Positions 8,416 to 16,443 of a stretch of 16,731 bases of DNA are shown in pieces. The notes under the pieces were generated by a model. The model had not been told where the DNA came from and ran no database searches. It saw only the letters and a program-made list of their open reading frames with translations. Source of the DNA: Deltaproteobacteria bacterium (GTDB lineage Bacteria > Desulfobacterota > Desulfobacteria > Desulfobacterales > Desulfatirhabdiaceae). The stretch is taken from NCBI GenBank assembly GCA_021778975.1, contig JAJYBO010000034.1, positions 1 through 16,731 of the forward strand. The letters are read 5' to 3'. The translations under genes and the position numbers were made by a program. Every line of letters begins with the position of its first letter. The stretch's first letter is position 1.

Positions 8416-8831
8416 TATTCGGCAAATCCGGAATGCTGGCGAATCAAACGGGTAAAAAATTCCGGGGGTCTGACCACCTTCCCGGATTTGTCCAGAAACG
8501 CGTGGCGAGTATATCCTCTGGCCAGAGGCCGGGAAGTATTTTCACGGTAAATGCTGTAATCGAATTTGATACCACCCCGGATGGTGTTGTCCAGCGCGGT
8601 TTCGATGGTCAGAAGGTCATCGTACTGCACTGGAAACAGAAATTTACAGTGCAATTCCGATACAGGAAGAAAATATCCCAGCGTCTCGATTTCCTTATAG
8701 GACATGCCCAGAAATCGAAACATTTCCGCCCGTCCGATTTCAAACCAGCGGAAGTAATTGGCGTGATACCCGAATCCCATTTTGTCGGTATCCGCATAAA
8801 TTACGCGGTATGATGTCTGATGGGTCAGCAT
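8415..8831 (-). CDS. Acyl-CoA thioesterase, 4HBT hotdog fold (YbgC/FadM-like)
   Basis: The 138-residue product has the signature of the 4-hydroxybenzoyl-CoA thioesterase-type hotdog family. Near the N-terminus YADTDKMGFGYHANYFRWFE (12-31) contains the catalytic-position Asp16 and the G-YH-NY-R-E pattern. The rest, with FPVQYDDLLTIET and ARGYTRHAFLD, fits the central helix and strands of a single hotdog domain. It should hydrolyse an acyl-CoA in the cytoplasm; the acyl chain is unknown. The ATG at 8831 overlaps the last seven bases of thrH, so the two are in one transcript and probably coupled. The next gene, DUF167, overlaps its stop by one base. No link to threonine metabolism is evident beyond the shared operon. 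Confidence 0.9.
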   Translation of the reverse strand: MLTHQTSYRVIYADTDKMGFGYHANYFRWFEIGRAEMFRFLGMSYKEIETLGYFLPVSELHCKFLFPVQYDDLLTIETALDNTIRGGIKFDYSIYRENTSRPLARGYTRHAFLDKSGKVVRPPEFFTRLIRQHSGFAE

Positions 8832-9436
8832 GATCTGAAAAGTATTTCCTGAAATTGTTGCTGGAGAACCTGATAATCACGGATGACCGGAAATTCGGGG
8901 AATTCACGGATGACATTCTCTGGCGGACGAAACAGCAATCCCCGGTCCGCAACCTTCAGCATGGCGATGTCGTTGTAGGAATCTCCCATGGCGACGATGC
9001 GATAGTTCAGGCTTTTCAGCGCCTCCACAGTGGCTTTTTTGGCCTGCTGCTGACGCAGATTATAGCTGACGATCATTCCGTCACTGTCTGTGGAGAGTTC
9101 ATGGCAGAAAATCACCGGCCACCCAAGTTTTTTGATCATGGGCGTTGCAAATTCCGTAAAGGTATCGGATACGACAATGACCTGAGTGATGCTGCGAAGC
9201 CAGTCCAGAAAATCTTTTGCGCCGTCGAGCGGTTCCATTGTGGCGATCACGTCCTGAATATCGGATAGCTTCAGATGATGTTCGCGCAAAATGGCCAGCC
9301 GCTTTTTCATCAAAACATCGTAATCGGCAATGTCGCGGGTTGTCAGACGAAGTTCCGAGATTCCGGTTTTCTCGGCGACATTGATCCAGATTTCAGGGAT
9401 AAAAACACCTTCCAGATCTGAACACACTATATACAT
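8825..9436 (-). CDS. thrH: ThrH: phosphoserine phosphatase / homoserine phosphotransferase
   Basis: ThrH is a HAD-superfamily enzyme known from Pseudomonas to remove phosphate from phosphoserine and to pass phosphate to homoserine. The product is 203 residues from the ATG at 9436, the usual size. Motif I is CSDLEGVFIPEIW with Asp7 and Glu9; the DxE in place of DxD is typical of ThrH. TTRDIADYDVLMKKRL (32-47), VVSDT (motif II, about 88-92) and GDSYND (151-156) are all conserved. The frame stays open to 9541, but those codons translate the repeat element; GAGAGG just before 9436 fixes the start. Homoserine dehydrogenase lies directly upstream and no thrB is present, which suggests that ThrH may provide O-phosphohomoserine for threonine synthesis. 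Confidence 0.93.
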   Translation of the reverse strand: MYIVCSDLEGVFIPEIWINVAEKTGISELRLTTRDIADYDVLMKKRLAILREHHLKLSDIQDVIATMEPLDGAKDFLDWLRSITQVIVVSDTFTEFATPMIKKLGWPVIFCHELSTDSDGMIVSYNLRQQQAKKATVEALKSLNYRIVAMGDSYNDIAMLKVADRGLLFRPPENVIREFPEFPVIRDYQVLQQQFQEILFRSC

Positions 9437-9474
9437 AATACCTCTCGTGGGCAAAGAGTGATGACTTCGTAAAA

Positions 9475-9631
9475 TTTGATGCTCTCGTAAAAAGTCGAAT
9501 TTCAGACGGCTTTGTAAAAAGGCCGCAGGCAAGGCGCGCAAATCTTGAGGAGTGAGGCGTACTTATGGTGCGCCGCAACGACGAAAGATGCAGCGCAACG
9601 CAGCATCCGGACTTTTTACGAAGCCGTCAAA
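9475..9631 (+). repeat. Interspersed inverted-repeat (MITE-like) element, copy 3, longest copy
   Basis: About 157 bases are bounded by an imperfect inverted repeat: TTTGATGCTCTCGTAAAAAG on the left and, reverse complemented, TTTGACGGCTTCGTAAAAAG on the right. Inside lie a further TTTGTAAAAAGG motif (about 9511-9522), a GC-rich segment and an imperfect hairpin (about 9587-9607). An extra half motif, GACTTCGTAAAA, precedes it at about 9463-9474, hinting at nested insertions. No coding capacity is evident. It occupies most of the hom-thrH gap: its right edge is one base from the hom stop codon (9635-9633) and its left edge is 38 bases from the thrH start. The right half recurs at 3826-3910 and 7635-7703. 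Confidence 0.8.
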
Positions 9632-9632
9632 T

Positions 9633-10949
9633 TTATGCGGATTCGTTGGCGTCCTCAACGCGTATCAGCGCCGGCGCGTCGCTGACGACCTCAAGCCGAT
9701 AAATTTCGGAAAGCGCCGCCTGGACATTCGACTCTTTGGCCAGATGAGTCATCATGACAATGGGAACGGAGCCTCCCGATTTACGGCCTTTCTGATGAAC
9801 GGACTTGAGGCTGATGCCATAATTTCCTAAAATTCCTGATATTTTTGACAGAACACCGGGTTGATCCAGGGCCTCGAACCGAAAATAATAGCAGGAAATG
9901 ATGTCATCCATCGGCATGATCGGGATGGGGTGGATGTAAGACTGCTGATATGACAGCAGCGGCACTCTGCTGGCCGCGCCGGAAATCAGATTTCTGGCGA
10001 TATCCACTACATCGCTGACAATGGCGCTGGCGGTCGGCATCATGCCCGCTCCTCTGCCGTAAAGGAGAATGTCTCCCACCGCATCCCCGGTAATCGTAAT
10101 GGCGTTCAGCGCGCCGCTGACGCTCGACAAAAGATTGTCACAGGGAATCATAGTGGGGTGTATCCGGGCTTCCACCATATCTCCCCGGTTTTTGCTGATG
10201 GCCAGGAGCTTGATTTTATAGCCAAATTGCGCCGCAATTTCGATATCCAGCGGAGTGATTCGGGATATGCCTTCCACATAGATATCGCCGAGATTCAAAT
10301 GCGCTCCATACGCCAGAGATGTCAGAATTGCCAGCTTGTGGGCCGTGTCGGCGCCTTCGACATCGAGGGTGGGATCCGCTTCCGCGAATCCGCGTCGCTG
10401 GGCTTCGGCCAGCGCGGTCTCAAACGTATCGCCGTCATCCGTGATTTTGGATAAAATGTAATTGCAGGTACCGTTCAAGATTCCGGACATGGCCAGAATC
10501 CGGTTGCCGACCAGCGATTCTCGGATGGTTTTGATGACCGGCATGCAGCCACCGACGCTGGCCTCAAACGCCAGCTCTACGCCTTTGGCCGCCGCCGCCT
10601 GAAACAGAGGCGCTCCCTGACTGGCCAGAAGGGCCTTGTTGGCGGTAACCACCTGCTTGCCATTCTCGATTGCCCCGGTGATCAACTTGCTGGCAATTCC
10701 CAGACCGCCGATGGTCTCGATGACGATGTCAATCTGCGGATCGTTGATAACGGAAGCGGCGTCCGTGGTCAGAACGCCATCCTCAAAAACGACCCCTCGA
10801 TCTCGCTGGATATCAATATCCGCAACGTTTTTGAGTTTCAGTACGGCGCCAACCCGCGACTGGAGGATATCCTGGTTGTGCATCAACATGCGCGCCACGC
10901 CGGTTCCTACGGTTCCGCAGCCCAGAAGTCCGATGTAAATAGTTTTCAT
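9633..10949 (-). CDS. hom: Homoserine dehydrogenase with C-terminal ACT domain
   Basis: The enzyme reduces aspartate semialdehyde to homoserine with NAD(P)H, the branch point to threonine and methionine. The 438-residue protein starts with a Rossmann motif GLLGCGTVGTGVAR (7-20). VTANKALL at 101-108, SGILNGTCNYIL at about 155-166 and ADPTLDVEGADTAHKL at about 190-206 are the family's catalytic and substrate-binding blocks; the Lys of HKL is the expected catalytic residue. The C-terminal part, with ALDQPGVLSKISGILGNYGI, is an ACT domain, which in this family usually mediates threonine feedback. The ATG at 10949 follows the aminotransferase stop by one base and uses an AAGGTG inside that gene. 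The TAA abuts repeat copy 3. Confidence 0.96.
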   Translation of the reverse strand: MKTIYIGLLGCGTVGTGVARMLMHNQDILQSRVGAVLKLKNVADIDIQRDRGVVFEDGVLTTDAASVINDPQIDIVIETIGGLGIASKLITGAIENGKQVVTANKALLASQGAPLFQAAAAKGVELAFEASVGGCMPVIKTIRESLVGNRILAMSGILNGTCNYILSKITDDGDTFETALAEAQRRGFAEADPTLDVEGADTAHKLAILTSLAYGAHLNLGDIYVEGISRITPLDIEIAAQFGYKIKLLAISKNRGDMVEARIHPTMIPCDNLLSSVSGALNAITITGDAVGDILLYGRGAGMMPTASAIVSDVVDIARNLISGAASRVPLLSYQQSYIHPIPIMPMDDIISCYYFRFEALDQPGVLSKISGILGNYGISLKSVHQKGRKSGGSVPIVMMTHLAKESNVQAALSEIYRLEVVSDAPALIRVEDANESA

Positions 10950-10950
10950 A

Positions 10951-12117
10951 TTACATCACCTTCCGGATACCCCGAACCGCCTGATTGATGCGCATGGGGT
11001 TTTCGATCAGCGCGAAGCGGACATAATTATCGCCGTATTCCCCAAACCCCAGCCCCGGAGAAACCGCTACCTGGGTTTCGTTGATCAGAAATTTGGCGAA
11101 TTCCACAGACCCCATGTGAAGATATTGATCCGGAATTTTGCCCCAGGCGAACATGGTGCCCTTCGGGCTTTTGATTTCCCATCCAATCCGGTTAAGTCCC
11201 GAAATAAGAGCGTCTCTTCGCTCGCGGTAGGTATCCCGAATTTCCTGTACGCATTCCTGGGGGCCATTCAACGCGATGATGGAGGCAATCTGAATGGGCT
11301 GGAATACGCCGTAATCCAGATAGCTTTTGATGCGCTTCAGCGCCGCGATGGTTTCCGGATTACCGACGCAGAACCCGACCCGCCATCCGGCCATGCTGTA
11401 ACTTTTGGACAATGAAAAAAACTCTACACCGACATCTTTGGCGCCTTTGGCCTGAAGGAAACTGGGCGCTTTATAATCGTCGAACGTCAGATCGGCGTAG
11501 GCAAAGTCATGAATGACCAGCAGGTTGTTTTCTTTGGCGAAGTCCACAATTTTCTGAAAAAAATCGAGATCCACCACTTCTGTGGTCGGGTTGTGGGGAT
11601 ACGAGATAATCAGCACCTTGGGGCGCGGCCAGGTTTGTTTGGTGGCGTTGAGCAGATTCTCGAAAAAATCACAGTCCGGCCCTACCGGAATGCCGCGGAC
11701 ATCGCCGCCGGCGATGATGGCGGAATACGGATGAATCGGATATGTGGGGTTTGGTGTAAACACCACATCTCCGGGGCGAATGGTGACCAGCACCAGGTGG
11801 GAAAGCCCCTCCTTGACGCCGATGGTGACAATGGCCTCGGAATCGGGATCAACATCTACATCGAAGCGCCGTTTGTACCAGTCGGAGATCGCCAGCCGCA
11901 GCCGGGTAATGCCCATAGAGGCGGAATAGCGGTGATTGTGAGGTTTCTGGGCGGCCTCCACCAGTTTGTCAACGATATGGCGGGGGGTGCCCAAATCGGG
12001 GTTGCCCATGCCCAGGTCTATAATATCTTTTCCGGCATGTCTGGCTTCCATCTTGATTTTATTGACGGTGGCGAAAACATAGGGGGGTAATCTGTCTAAT
12101 CTGGCGAATTTGGTCAC
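10951..12117 (-). CDS. Class I/II PLP-dependent aminotransferase (AlaC / LL-DAP aminotransferase-like)
   Basis: The 388-residue fold-type I aminotransferase has DLGMGNPDLGTP at 34-45, the aspartate/asparagine signature PHNPTTE at 174-180 and DFAYADL at 204-210. The PLP-binding lysine is Lys238 in SLSKSYSMAGWRVGF. It most resembles AlaC-type alanine-forming transaminases, which are close relatives of LL-diaminopimelate aminotransferase; the exact amino donor cannot be decided from sequence. The start is GTG at 12117 with GAGG six bases upstream. It is the first gene of the operon with hom and thrH, one base from hom. That position suggests a role in aspartate-family amino acid synthesis. Confidence 0.9.
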   Translation of the reverse strand: MTKFARLDRLPPYVFATVNKIKMEARHAGKDIIDLGMGNPDLGTPRHIVDKLVEAAQKPHNHRYSASMGITRLRLAISDWYKRRFDVDVDPDSEAIVTIGVKEGLSHLVLVTIRPGDVVFTPNPTYPIHPYSAIIAGGDVRGIPVGPDCDFFENLLNATKQTWPRPKVLIISYPHNPTTEVVDLDFFQKIVDFAKENNLLVIHDFAYADLTFDDYKAPSFLQAKGAKDVGVEFFSLSKSYSMAGWRVGFCVGNPETIAALKRIKSYLDYGVFQPIQIASIIALNGPQECVQEIRDTYRERRDALISGLNRIGWEIKSPKGTMFAWGKIPDQYLHMGSVEFAKFLINETQVAVSPGLGFGEYGDNYVRFALIENPMRINQAVRGIRKVM

Positions 12118-12189
12118 AGCACACCTCGGTATTGATCGGCTTTGTCACTCTTGAATGAAATTGAAGCAACTGATTAAATATCAGGATAT

Positions 12190-12218
12190 TCCATACAATA
12201 CAACGCCGTTTATGTCAA
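12190..12218 (-). promoter_or_regulatory. Candidate promoter of the aminotransferase-hom-thrH operon
   Basis: On the minus strand a perfect TTGACA (12218-12213) is followed after 17 bases by TATGGA (12195-12190), a weak -10 box matching 3 of 6. It lies about 72 bases upstream of the GTG start, in the region shared with the divergent purM gene. Confidence 0.4.
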
Positions 12219-12348
12219 AAAATGTTTTGACTTTTTGGATAAAAATGTTTAGCTTCCCGAATGATTTCAAGTTTTTCGCTATAGATATCCCGATATGCCA
12301 TTCACCTTGCAGTTTGTGGTAAGATCATGCCGATCTATGTCGTGGCTG

Positions 12349-12366
12349 CGGTTTAAAACCGTTTTT
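12349..12366 (+). promoter_or_regulatory. Small hairpin plus T-run in the purM leader
   Basis: CGGTT and AACCG form a 5-bp stem with loop TAA, directly followed by TTTTT, ending 32 bases before the purM ATG. It resembles a very weak intrinsic terminator and could be an attenuation site or chance. No known purine riboswitch was recognised. Confidence 0.25.
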
Positions 12367-12398
12367 ATGTGGATATCTTTGTTTATCAGGAGATGATC

Positions 12399-13448
12399 AT
12401 GACCCAGTCACTTACATATGCGGATGCCGGTGTCAATATTGACAGGGCGAACGAACTGGTCCGCAACATAAAATCAATTGCCGGGCGCACCCCCCGTAGT
12501 GGCGTTATGGGAGAAATTGGCGGTTTCGGCGGCTTGTTTTCTCTCAACCTGTCCAATTTAGAACGTCCCGTTCTGGTCAGTTCCACCGATGGTGTTGGCA
12601 CCAAACTTAAAATCGCCTTCATGATGGACAAGCACGATACCATCGGCATTGACCTTGTAGCCATGAGCGTCAACGATGTGATTGTTCAGGGCGCTAAACC
12701 GCTGTTTTTTCTTGATTATTTGGCAATGGGGCGTCTCAGGAACGAAGTGGCGACCGATATTGTCAATGGCGTCGGAGAAGGGTGCCGACAGGCCAACTGC
12801 GCGCTGATCGGCGGTGAAACCGCCGAAATGCCGGGTATTTATCAGGACAACGAATATGATCTGGCGGGGTTTGCCGTTGGTATTGTGGATGACGCCAAAA
12901 TTATTGACGGCTCCGAAATTCATGTCGGTCACAAACTGATCGGTATTGCATCCAGCGGGCTTCACAGCAATGGGTATTCGCTGGTGCGCAAAATCTGTTT
13001 TGATGTTTTGAAACTGTCAGTGGATAGTTATGTTCCCGAACTGGGCAAAACCCTGGGAGAGGAGCTGTTGACGCCCACCCGAATTTATTCCGAAACGATA
13101 TTGCGGCTCATTCGGGATATTCCGGTTCACGGTCTTGCCCACATTACCGGCGGGGGAATATCCGAGAACATCGTGCGGGTCATTCCAAAAACCTGCAAGG
13201 TGCAGATTCATGCCGGAAGCTGGGATATCCCTCCGGTATTCAAACTGCTTCAGGAAGCCGGCGGCGTCACCGATATCGAAATGATGCGAACCTTTAACAA
13301 CGGCATTGGAATGATCGCCGTTGTTCCCGATTCGGTAGCCCAGGAGGTTCTGGAACGGCTGAACGTCGCCGGAGATCGGGCATATCTGATGGGCGAAATC
13401 GTCGAACGCAAGAATTCCGAAGCGCAGATTGACTGGATACAGTCTTGA
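12399..13448 (+). CDS. purM: Phosphoribosylformylglycinamidine cyclo-ligase (AIR synthetase)
   Basis: PurM uses ATP to close formylglycinamidine ribonucleotide to aminoimidazole ribonucleotide, the fifth step of purine synthesis. The product is 349 residues, the normal length. TYADAGVNIDRANELV opens the protein; GEIGGFGGLF follows at about 37-46. STDGVGTKLKIA (about 62-73) is the nucleotide-binding signature, and CALIGGETAEMPG, then SSGLHSNGYSLVR and HITGGGISEN, are all conserved. Upstream in-frame starts at 12369 and 12393 exist, but AGGAG lies six bases before 12399 and homology begins there. It is the first gene of an operon with the glycosyltransferase fusion and tsaD. The last two IMP-forming enzymes are encoded about 9 kb away on the other strand. 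Confidence 0.96.
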   Translation: MTQSLTYADAGVNIDRANELVRNIKSIAGRTPRSGVMGEIGGFGGLFSLNLSNLERPVLVSSTDGVGTKLKIAFMMDKHDTIGIDLVAMSVNDVIVQGAKPLFFLDYLAMGRLRNEVATDIVNGVGEGCRQANCALIGGETAEMPGIYQDNEYDLAGFAVGIVDDAKIIDGSEIHVGHKLIGIASSGLHSNGYSLVRKICFDVLKLSVDSYVPELGKTLGEELLTPTRIYSETILRLIRDIPVHGLAHITGGGISENIVRVIPKTCKVQIHAGSWDIPPVFKLLQEAGGVTDIEMMRTFNNGIGMIAVVPDSVAQEVLERLNVAGDRAYLMGEIVERKNSEAQIDWIQS

Positions 13449-13458
13449 TTCTTTCTCC

Positions 13459-15297
13459 ATGACGGCGCGAATATTCATTCTATCTCTGGCGGCTTTCGCC
13501 GTTTGCGTGGTGTTGACTCCGGTTGTGCGCAGGCTGGCGGTTGTCCGGGGATGGATAGCGAGGCCCACCGCGGATCGGTGGCATAAAAAACCGACAGCGC
13601 TGTCCGGAGGTATTGCCATCTATCTGGGGATGGCGCTGCCTCTCTTTGCGATTTCAGATTTTCATGCCGTTTTCCTCCCTCATCTCGACACGTCCGGAGC
13701 TGTTGTTGTCTCCTCGTTTGCCCCTGTTTTATGGATTGGTGCTACGATGATGTTCATCCTGGGGCTTGTGGACGACCGGGTTCGCCTCAAACCTCAAACC
13801 AAATTGCTGGGGCAGATACTGGTAGCGTCCATCGTGGCGTTTCTGGGGTTCAGATTGCACTGGCTGGTGTCCATGACGCTCGATACGCTGCTGACCATCT
13901 TCTGGATGGTGGGCGTCACCAATGCATTCAATCTTCTGGATAACATGGATGGGCTTTGCGCCGGCATTGCCGCTGTATCCGCAGTGTTTCTGATGTTCAT
14001 TTATGCGGGCATTGGTTCAGAGCTGGCGATGGCGTCCGGAATACTGGCCGGCGCCGCGATCGCGTTTTTGCTGTATAATTTCAATCCCGCATCCATTTTT
14101 ATGGGCGACTGCGGCAGTTTGGCGATTGGTTTTGCGGTATCAATGCTGTGTCTGGGGGTTTCAGACAAATTATCGGGCAATATGGTGGCCTCCATCGCGG
14201 TGCCGATCATGATCGTTCTGGTGCCGATATCCGATACGACGATGGTAACGCTGATTCGGCTGTTGAGCGGGCGTAAAGCCTCTACCGGCGGTAAAGATCA
14301 CACATCGCATCGCCTGGTGCTGCTGGGGTTCAGCGAAAAAAACGCAGTTCTCTTTTTGTATGGCGTCGGTTTTGTGTCGGGTGTGGCGGCGCTGTTCGTG
14401 AGTCGCAGCGATACCATTACATCCCCGTCCGTAATTATTCCGGTAGTGCTGGCGATACTGCTCATGGGGATTTATCTGTCTCAGCTCCGGATTTATCCTG
14501 AAAAAGAATTTTCCGCGCTGCGGGATCAGGTCTTCTCGCACATTCTGATGGATCTGACCTATAAAAAGCAGTTGGTGCTGGTTATTCTCGATTTCTGTCT
14601 TGTGGCGTTCTCTTATTATTTGTCCTATCGGCTCCGATTCAATTCAACGGAGTTCGGCTATTATTTCAAGGTATTTCTGAAATCTCTGCCCGCGGTGATC
14701 GTATGCAAGCTGCTGATATTTTTTCTGGTGGGGGTTTACCGCGGTGTATGGGGATATCTGAGTTCCAACGATGTTGTGGTATATGTGAAGGCGTCTGTCA
14801 TCGCCTCTTTTTTATCCGTAACCACAGTGACGTTCATTTATGGTTTCAAGGATTTTTCAAAGGGCATCTTCGTTATAGATTGCCTGATAACAACGAGCGC
14901 CGTACTTGGATCGCGCGGTTTTTTCAGGCTTTTTGGCGATGCCATGAAACGAAAGATGCTGGCTGGTGAGCAGGTATTCATTTACGGGGCCGGAAGGGGC
15001 GGCGAAATATTGTTGCGGGAAATACTCTACAACAAAAAGCACAGCTTGAAACCCATCGGTTTTATTGATGACGATCCGCTTAAAGTCGGTAAAAAACTTC
15101 AAGGCTATCCGGTTTTGGGAGGTTTTGAAAATCTGGAGGAACTGATTCGGCAATATCCGGTGACCAGTCTTCTGGTGTCCTTTATCGAAAACGATGTTGA
15201 GCATCAGAAAGTCCTGAAGGATTTCTGCCGAATACATGATCTCGATCTGAAGCAATTTTCCATTCATATTGAAGTGGTTGATACGGAATCGCCATGA
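13459..15297 (+). CDS. WecA/MraY-like polyprenyl-phosphate glycosyl-1-phosphate transferase fused to a FlaA1/CapD-type N-terminal region
   Basis: Counting from the ATG at 13459, the 612-residue membrane protein has two parts. Residues 1-340 form a WecA/TagO-like transferase, which would load a sugar-1-phosphate from a UDP-sugar onto undecaprenyl phosphate. Motifs are RWHKKPTALSGGIAIYLG, the Asp pair in LGLVDD (105-106), NAFNLLDNMDG (155-165), FMGDCGS (214-220) and DHTSHRL (280-286), with about ten helices. Residues 370-612 match the N-terminal part of FlaA1/CapD/PglF nucleotide-sugar dehydratases: four helices beginning VLVILDFCLVAFSYYLSYRL, GVYRGVWGY, then a Rossmann CoA_binding_3-like domain with IYGAGRGGE (508-516) and GFIDDDP. 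The catalytic SDR domain is absent. A TTG at 13429 is an alternative start; neither has a good Shine-Dalgarno. It lies 10 bases after purM and overlaps tsaD by 4. Likely role: initiation of a surface polysaccharide. Confidence 0.88.
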   Translation: MTARIFILSLAAFAVCVVLTPVVRRLAVVRGWIARPTADRWHKKPTALSGGIAIYLGMALPLFAISDFHAVFLPHLDTSGAVVVSSFAPVLWIGATMMFILGLVDDRVRLKPQTKLLGQILVASIVAFLGFRLHWLVSMTLDTLLTIFWMVGVTNAFNLLDNMDGLCAGIAAVSAVFLMFIYAGIGSELAMASGILAGAAIAFLLYNFNPASIFMGDCGSLAIGFAVSMLCLGVSDKLSGNMVASIAVPIMIVLVPISDTTMVTLIRLLSGRKASTGGKDHTSHRLVLLGFSEKNAVLFLYGVGFVSGVAALFVSRSDTITSPSVIIPVVLAILLMGIYLSQLRIYPEKEFSALRDQVFSHILMDLTYKKQLVLVILDFCLVAFSYYLSYRLRFNSTEFGYYFKVFLKSLPAVIVCKLLIFFLVGVYRGVWGYLSSNDVVVYVKASVIASFLSVTTVTFIYGFKDFSKGIFVIDCLITTSAVLGSRGFFRLFGDAMKRKMLAGEQVFIYGAGRGGEILLREILYNKKHSLKPIGFIDDDPLKVGKKLQGYPVLGGFENLEELIRQYPVTSLLVSFIENDVEHQKVLKDFCRIHDLDLKQFSIHIEVVDTESP

Positions 15298-16310
15298 TCC
15301 TTCTGGGCATAGAAACATCGTGTGATGAAACCTCTGCGGCTGTGGTGGCGGATGGGCGGCGTGTACTTTCATCGGTTGTGGCGTCTCAAATCGCCATACA
15401 TCATCCTTTTGGCGGCGTGGTGCCGGAACTGGCGTCTCGCAAGCATCTTGAATCCATCGCGTGGGTGACGAGCGAGGCCATTCGGCAGTCCGGAATTTCT
15501 GAAAACGAACTGGACGCTGTGGCCGCCACTCAGGGGCCGGGGCTTGTCGGCGCGCTTCTGGTGGGTTTTTCGTTCGCGAAGGCCTGCGCGTATGGATGGG
15601 ATATCCCCTGTATCGGGGTGGATCACCTGGAAGGACACATTCATTCCCTGTTTCTCGAAGAGGATGTTCCAGATTTTCCGTTTGTCGCGCTACTGGTTTC
15701 TGGTGGACATACCGGTATTTACGATGTGGTGTCGCATACGTCCTGCGAACTGATGGGGCAGACGCGGGATGATGCTGTCGGAGAGGCCTTTGATAAGGTT
15801 GCCAAGATGTTGGGGCTGGGGTATCCGGGAGGAGTGGTCATTGAGCGGATGGCATCCGAAGGACATCCGGAGCGGATACATTTTCCACGTCCCTGTCTGG
15901 ATACAATGGATTTTGATTTCAGTTTCAGCGGGCTTAAATCCGCGGTCAGGCGGTATATTGAACTTCATGCCACTGCCGCTGTCATTCCAGATATTACGGC
16001 CGGATTTCAGGAGGCGGCTACGGATGTGCTGACAGTCAAATTGATTCAGGCCGCTTTATCTCGAAATCGGCAGCGGGTTGCGGTTGTGGGAGGGGTTGCA
16101 GCCAATGCGAACCTCCGGCAAAAAATCACCGCAGCGGCTGTCGAGAAAGGGGTTCAGGTTTATTTGCCTTCTGTGAAATACTGTGGCGATAATGCGGCGA
16201 TGATCGCGGCATCCGGATTTCATCACTATCCGGAAGATTGGAACAAAATCGTTTCGCTGTCTCAGGACGTATATTCGAAAGGGTGTAGATGGCAGGCAGG
16301 TCATTCATGA
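15294..16310 (+). CDS. tsaD: tRNA N6-threonylcarbamoyladenosine transferase TsaD
   Basis: TsaD (Gcp/Kae1) transfers the threonylcarbamoyl group to A37 of ANN-decoding tRNAs, working with TsaB and TsaE in the cytoplasm. The product is 338 residues, the normal length. LGIETSCDETSAAVV (4-18) is the ASKHA nucleotide-binding opening. HLEGH at 111-115 supplies the two metal-binding histidines; VSGGHT (135-140), GEAFDKVAKMLGLGYPGG and CGDNAAMIA near the C-terminus are all conserved. The ATG at 15294 overlaps the stop of the glycosyltransferase fusion in an ATGA, so the two are probably translationally coupled. It ends the purM operon. A hairpin at 16407-16430 downstream could end this transcript as well as the facing tRNA-Leu. 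Confidence 0.96.
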   Translation: MILLGIETSCDETSAAVVADGRRVLSSVVASQIAIHHPFGGVVPELASRKHLESIAWVTSEAIRQSGISENELDAVAATQGPGLVGALLVGFSFAKACAYGWDIPCIGVDHLEGHIHSLFLEEDVPDFPFVALLVSGGHTGIYDVVSHTSCELMGQTRDDAVGEAFDKVAKMLGLGYPGGVVIERMASEGHPERIHFPRPCLDTMDFDFSFSGLKSAVRRYIELHATAAVIPDITAGFQEAATDVLTVKLIQAALSRNRQRVAVVGGVAANANLRQKITAAAVEKGVQVYLPSVKYCGDNAAMIAASGFHHYPEDWNKIVSLSQDVYSKGCRWQAGHS

Positions 16311-16400
16311 AATGTCCCATTACGGAGAGTTGAACCGCTTCATGGCTTTCGCGTTTTGCATGACAGGCGTGTGTTGGGGCTTAATCACCCCCTATTTAAG

Positions 16401-16430
16401 AAAAAAGGTTATCCAGAATATCGGATAACC
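16401..16430 (-). terminator. Intrinsic terminator of tRNA-Leu, possibly bidirectional
   Basis: GGTTATCC (16407-16414) and GGATAACC (16423-16430) form a perfect 8-bp stem. On the minus strand it is followed by TTTTTTCTT, a clear terminator 14 bases after the tRNA 3' end. On the plus strand it is followed by CTTTGATTTT, a weaker T-run that may also stop the tsaD transcript. Confidence 0.75.
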
Positions 16431-16443
16431 CTTTGATTTTAGA

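Noticed and set aside
9437..9541. N-terminal extension of ThrH (start at 9541).
   Set aside because: The extra codons lie in repeat copy 3 and the short leader; GAGAGG precedes the ATG at 9436, where ThrH similarity begins.
16342..16428. A 28-codon plus-strand frame between tsaD and the tRNA-Leu terminator.
   Set aside because: It has no ribosome-binding site, ends inside the terminator hairpin and resembles nothing known; most likely chance.
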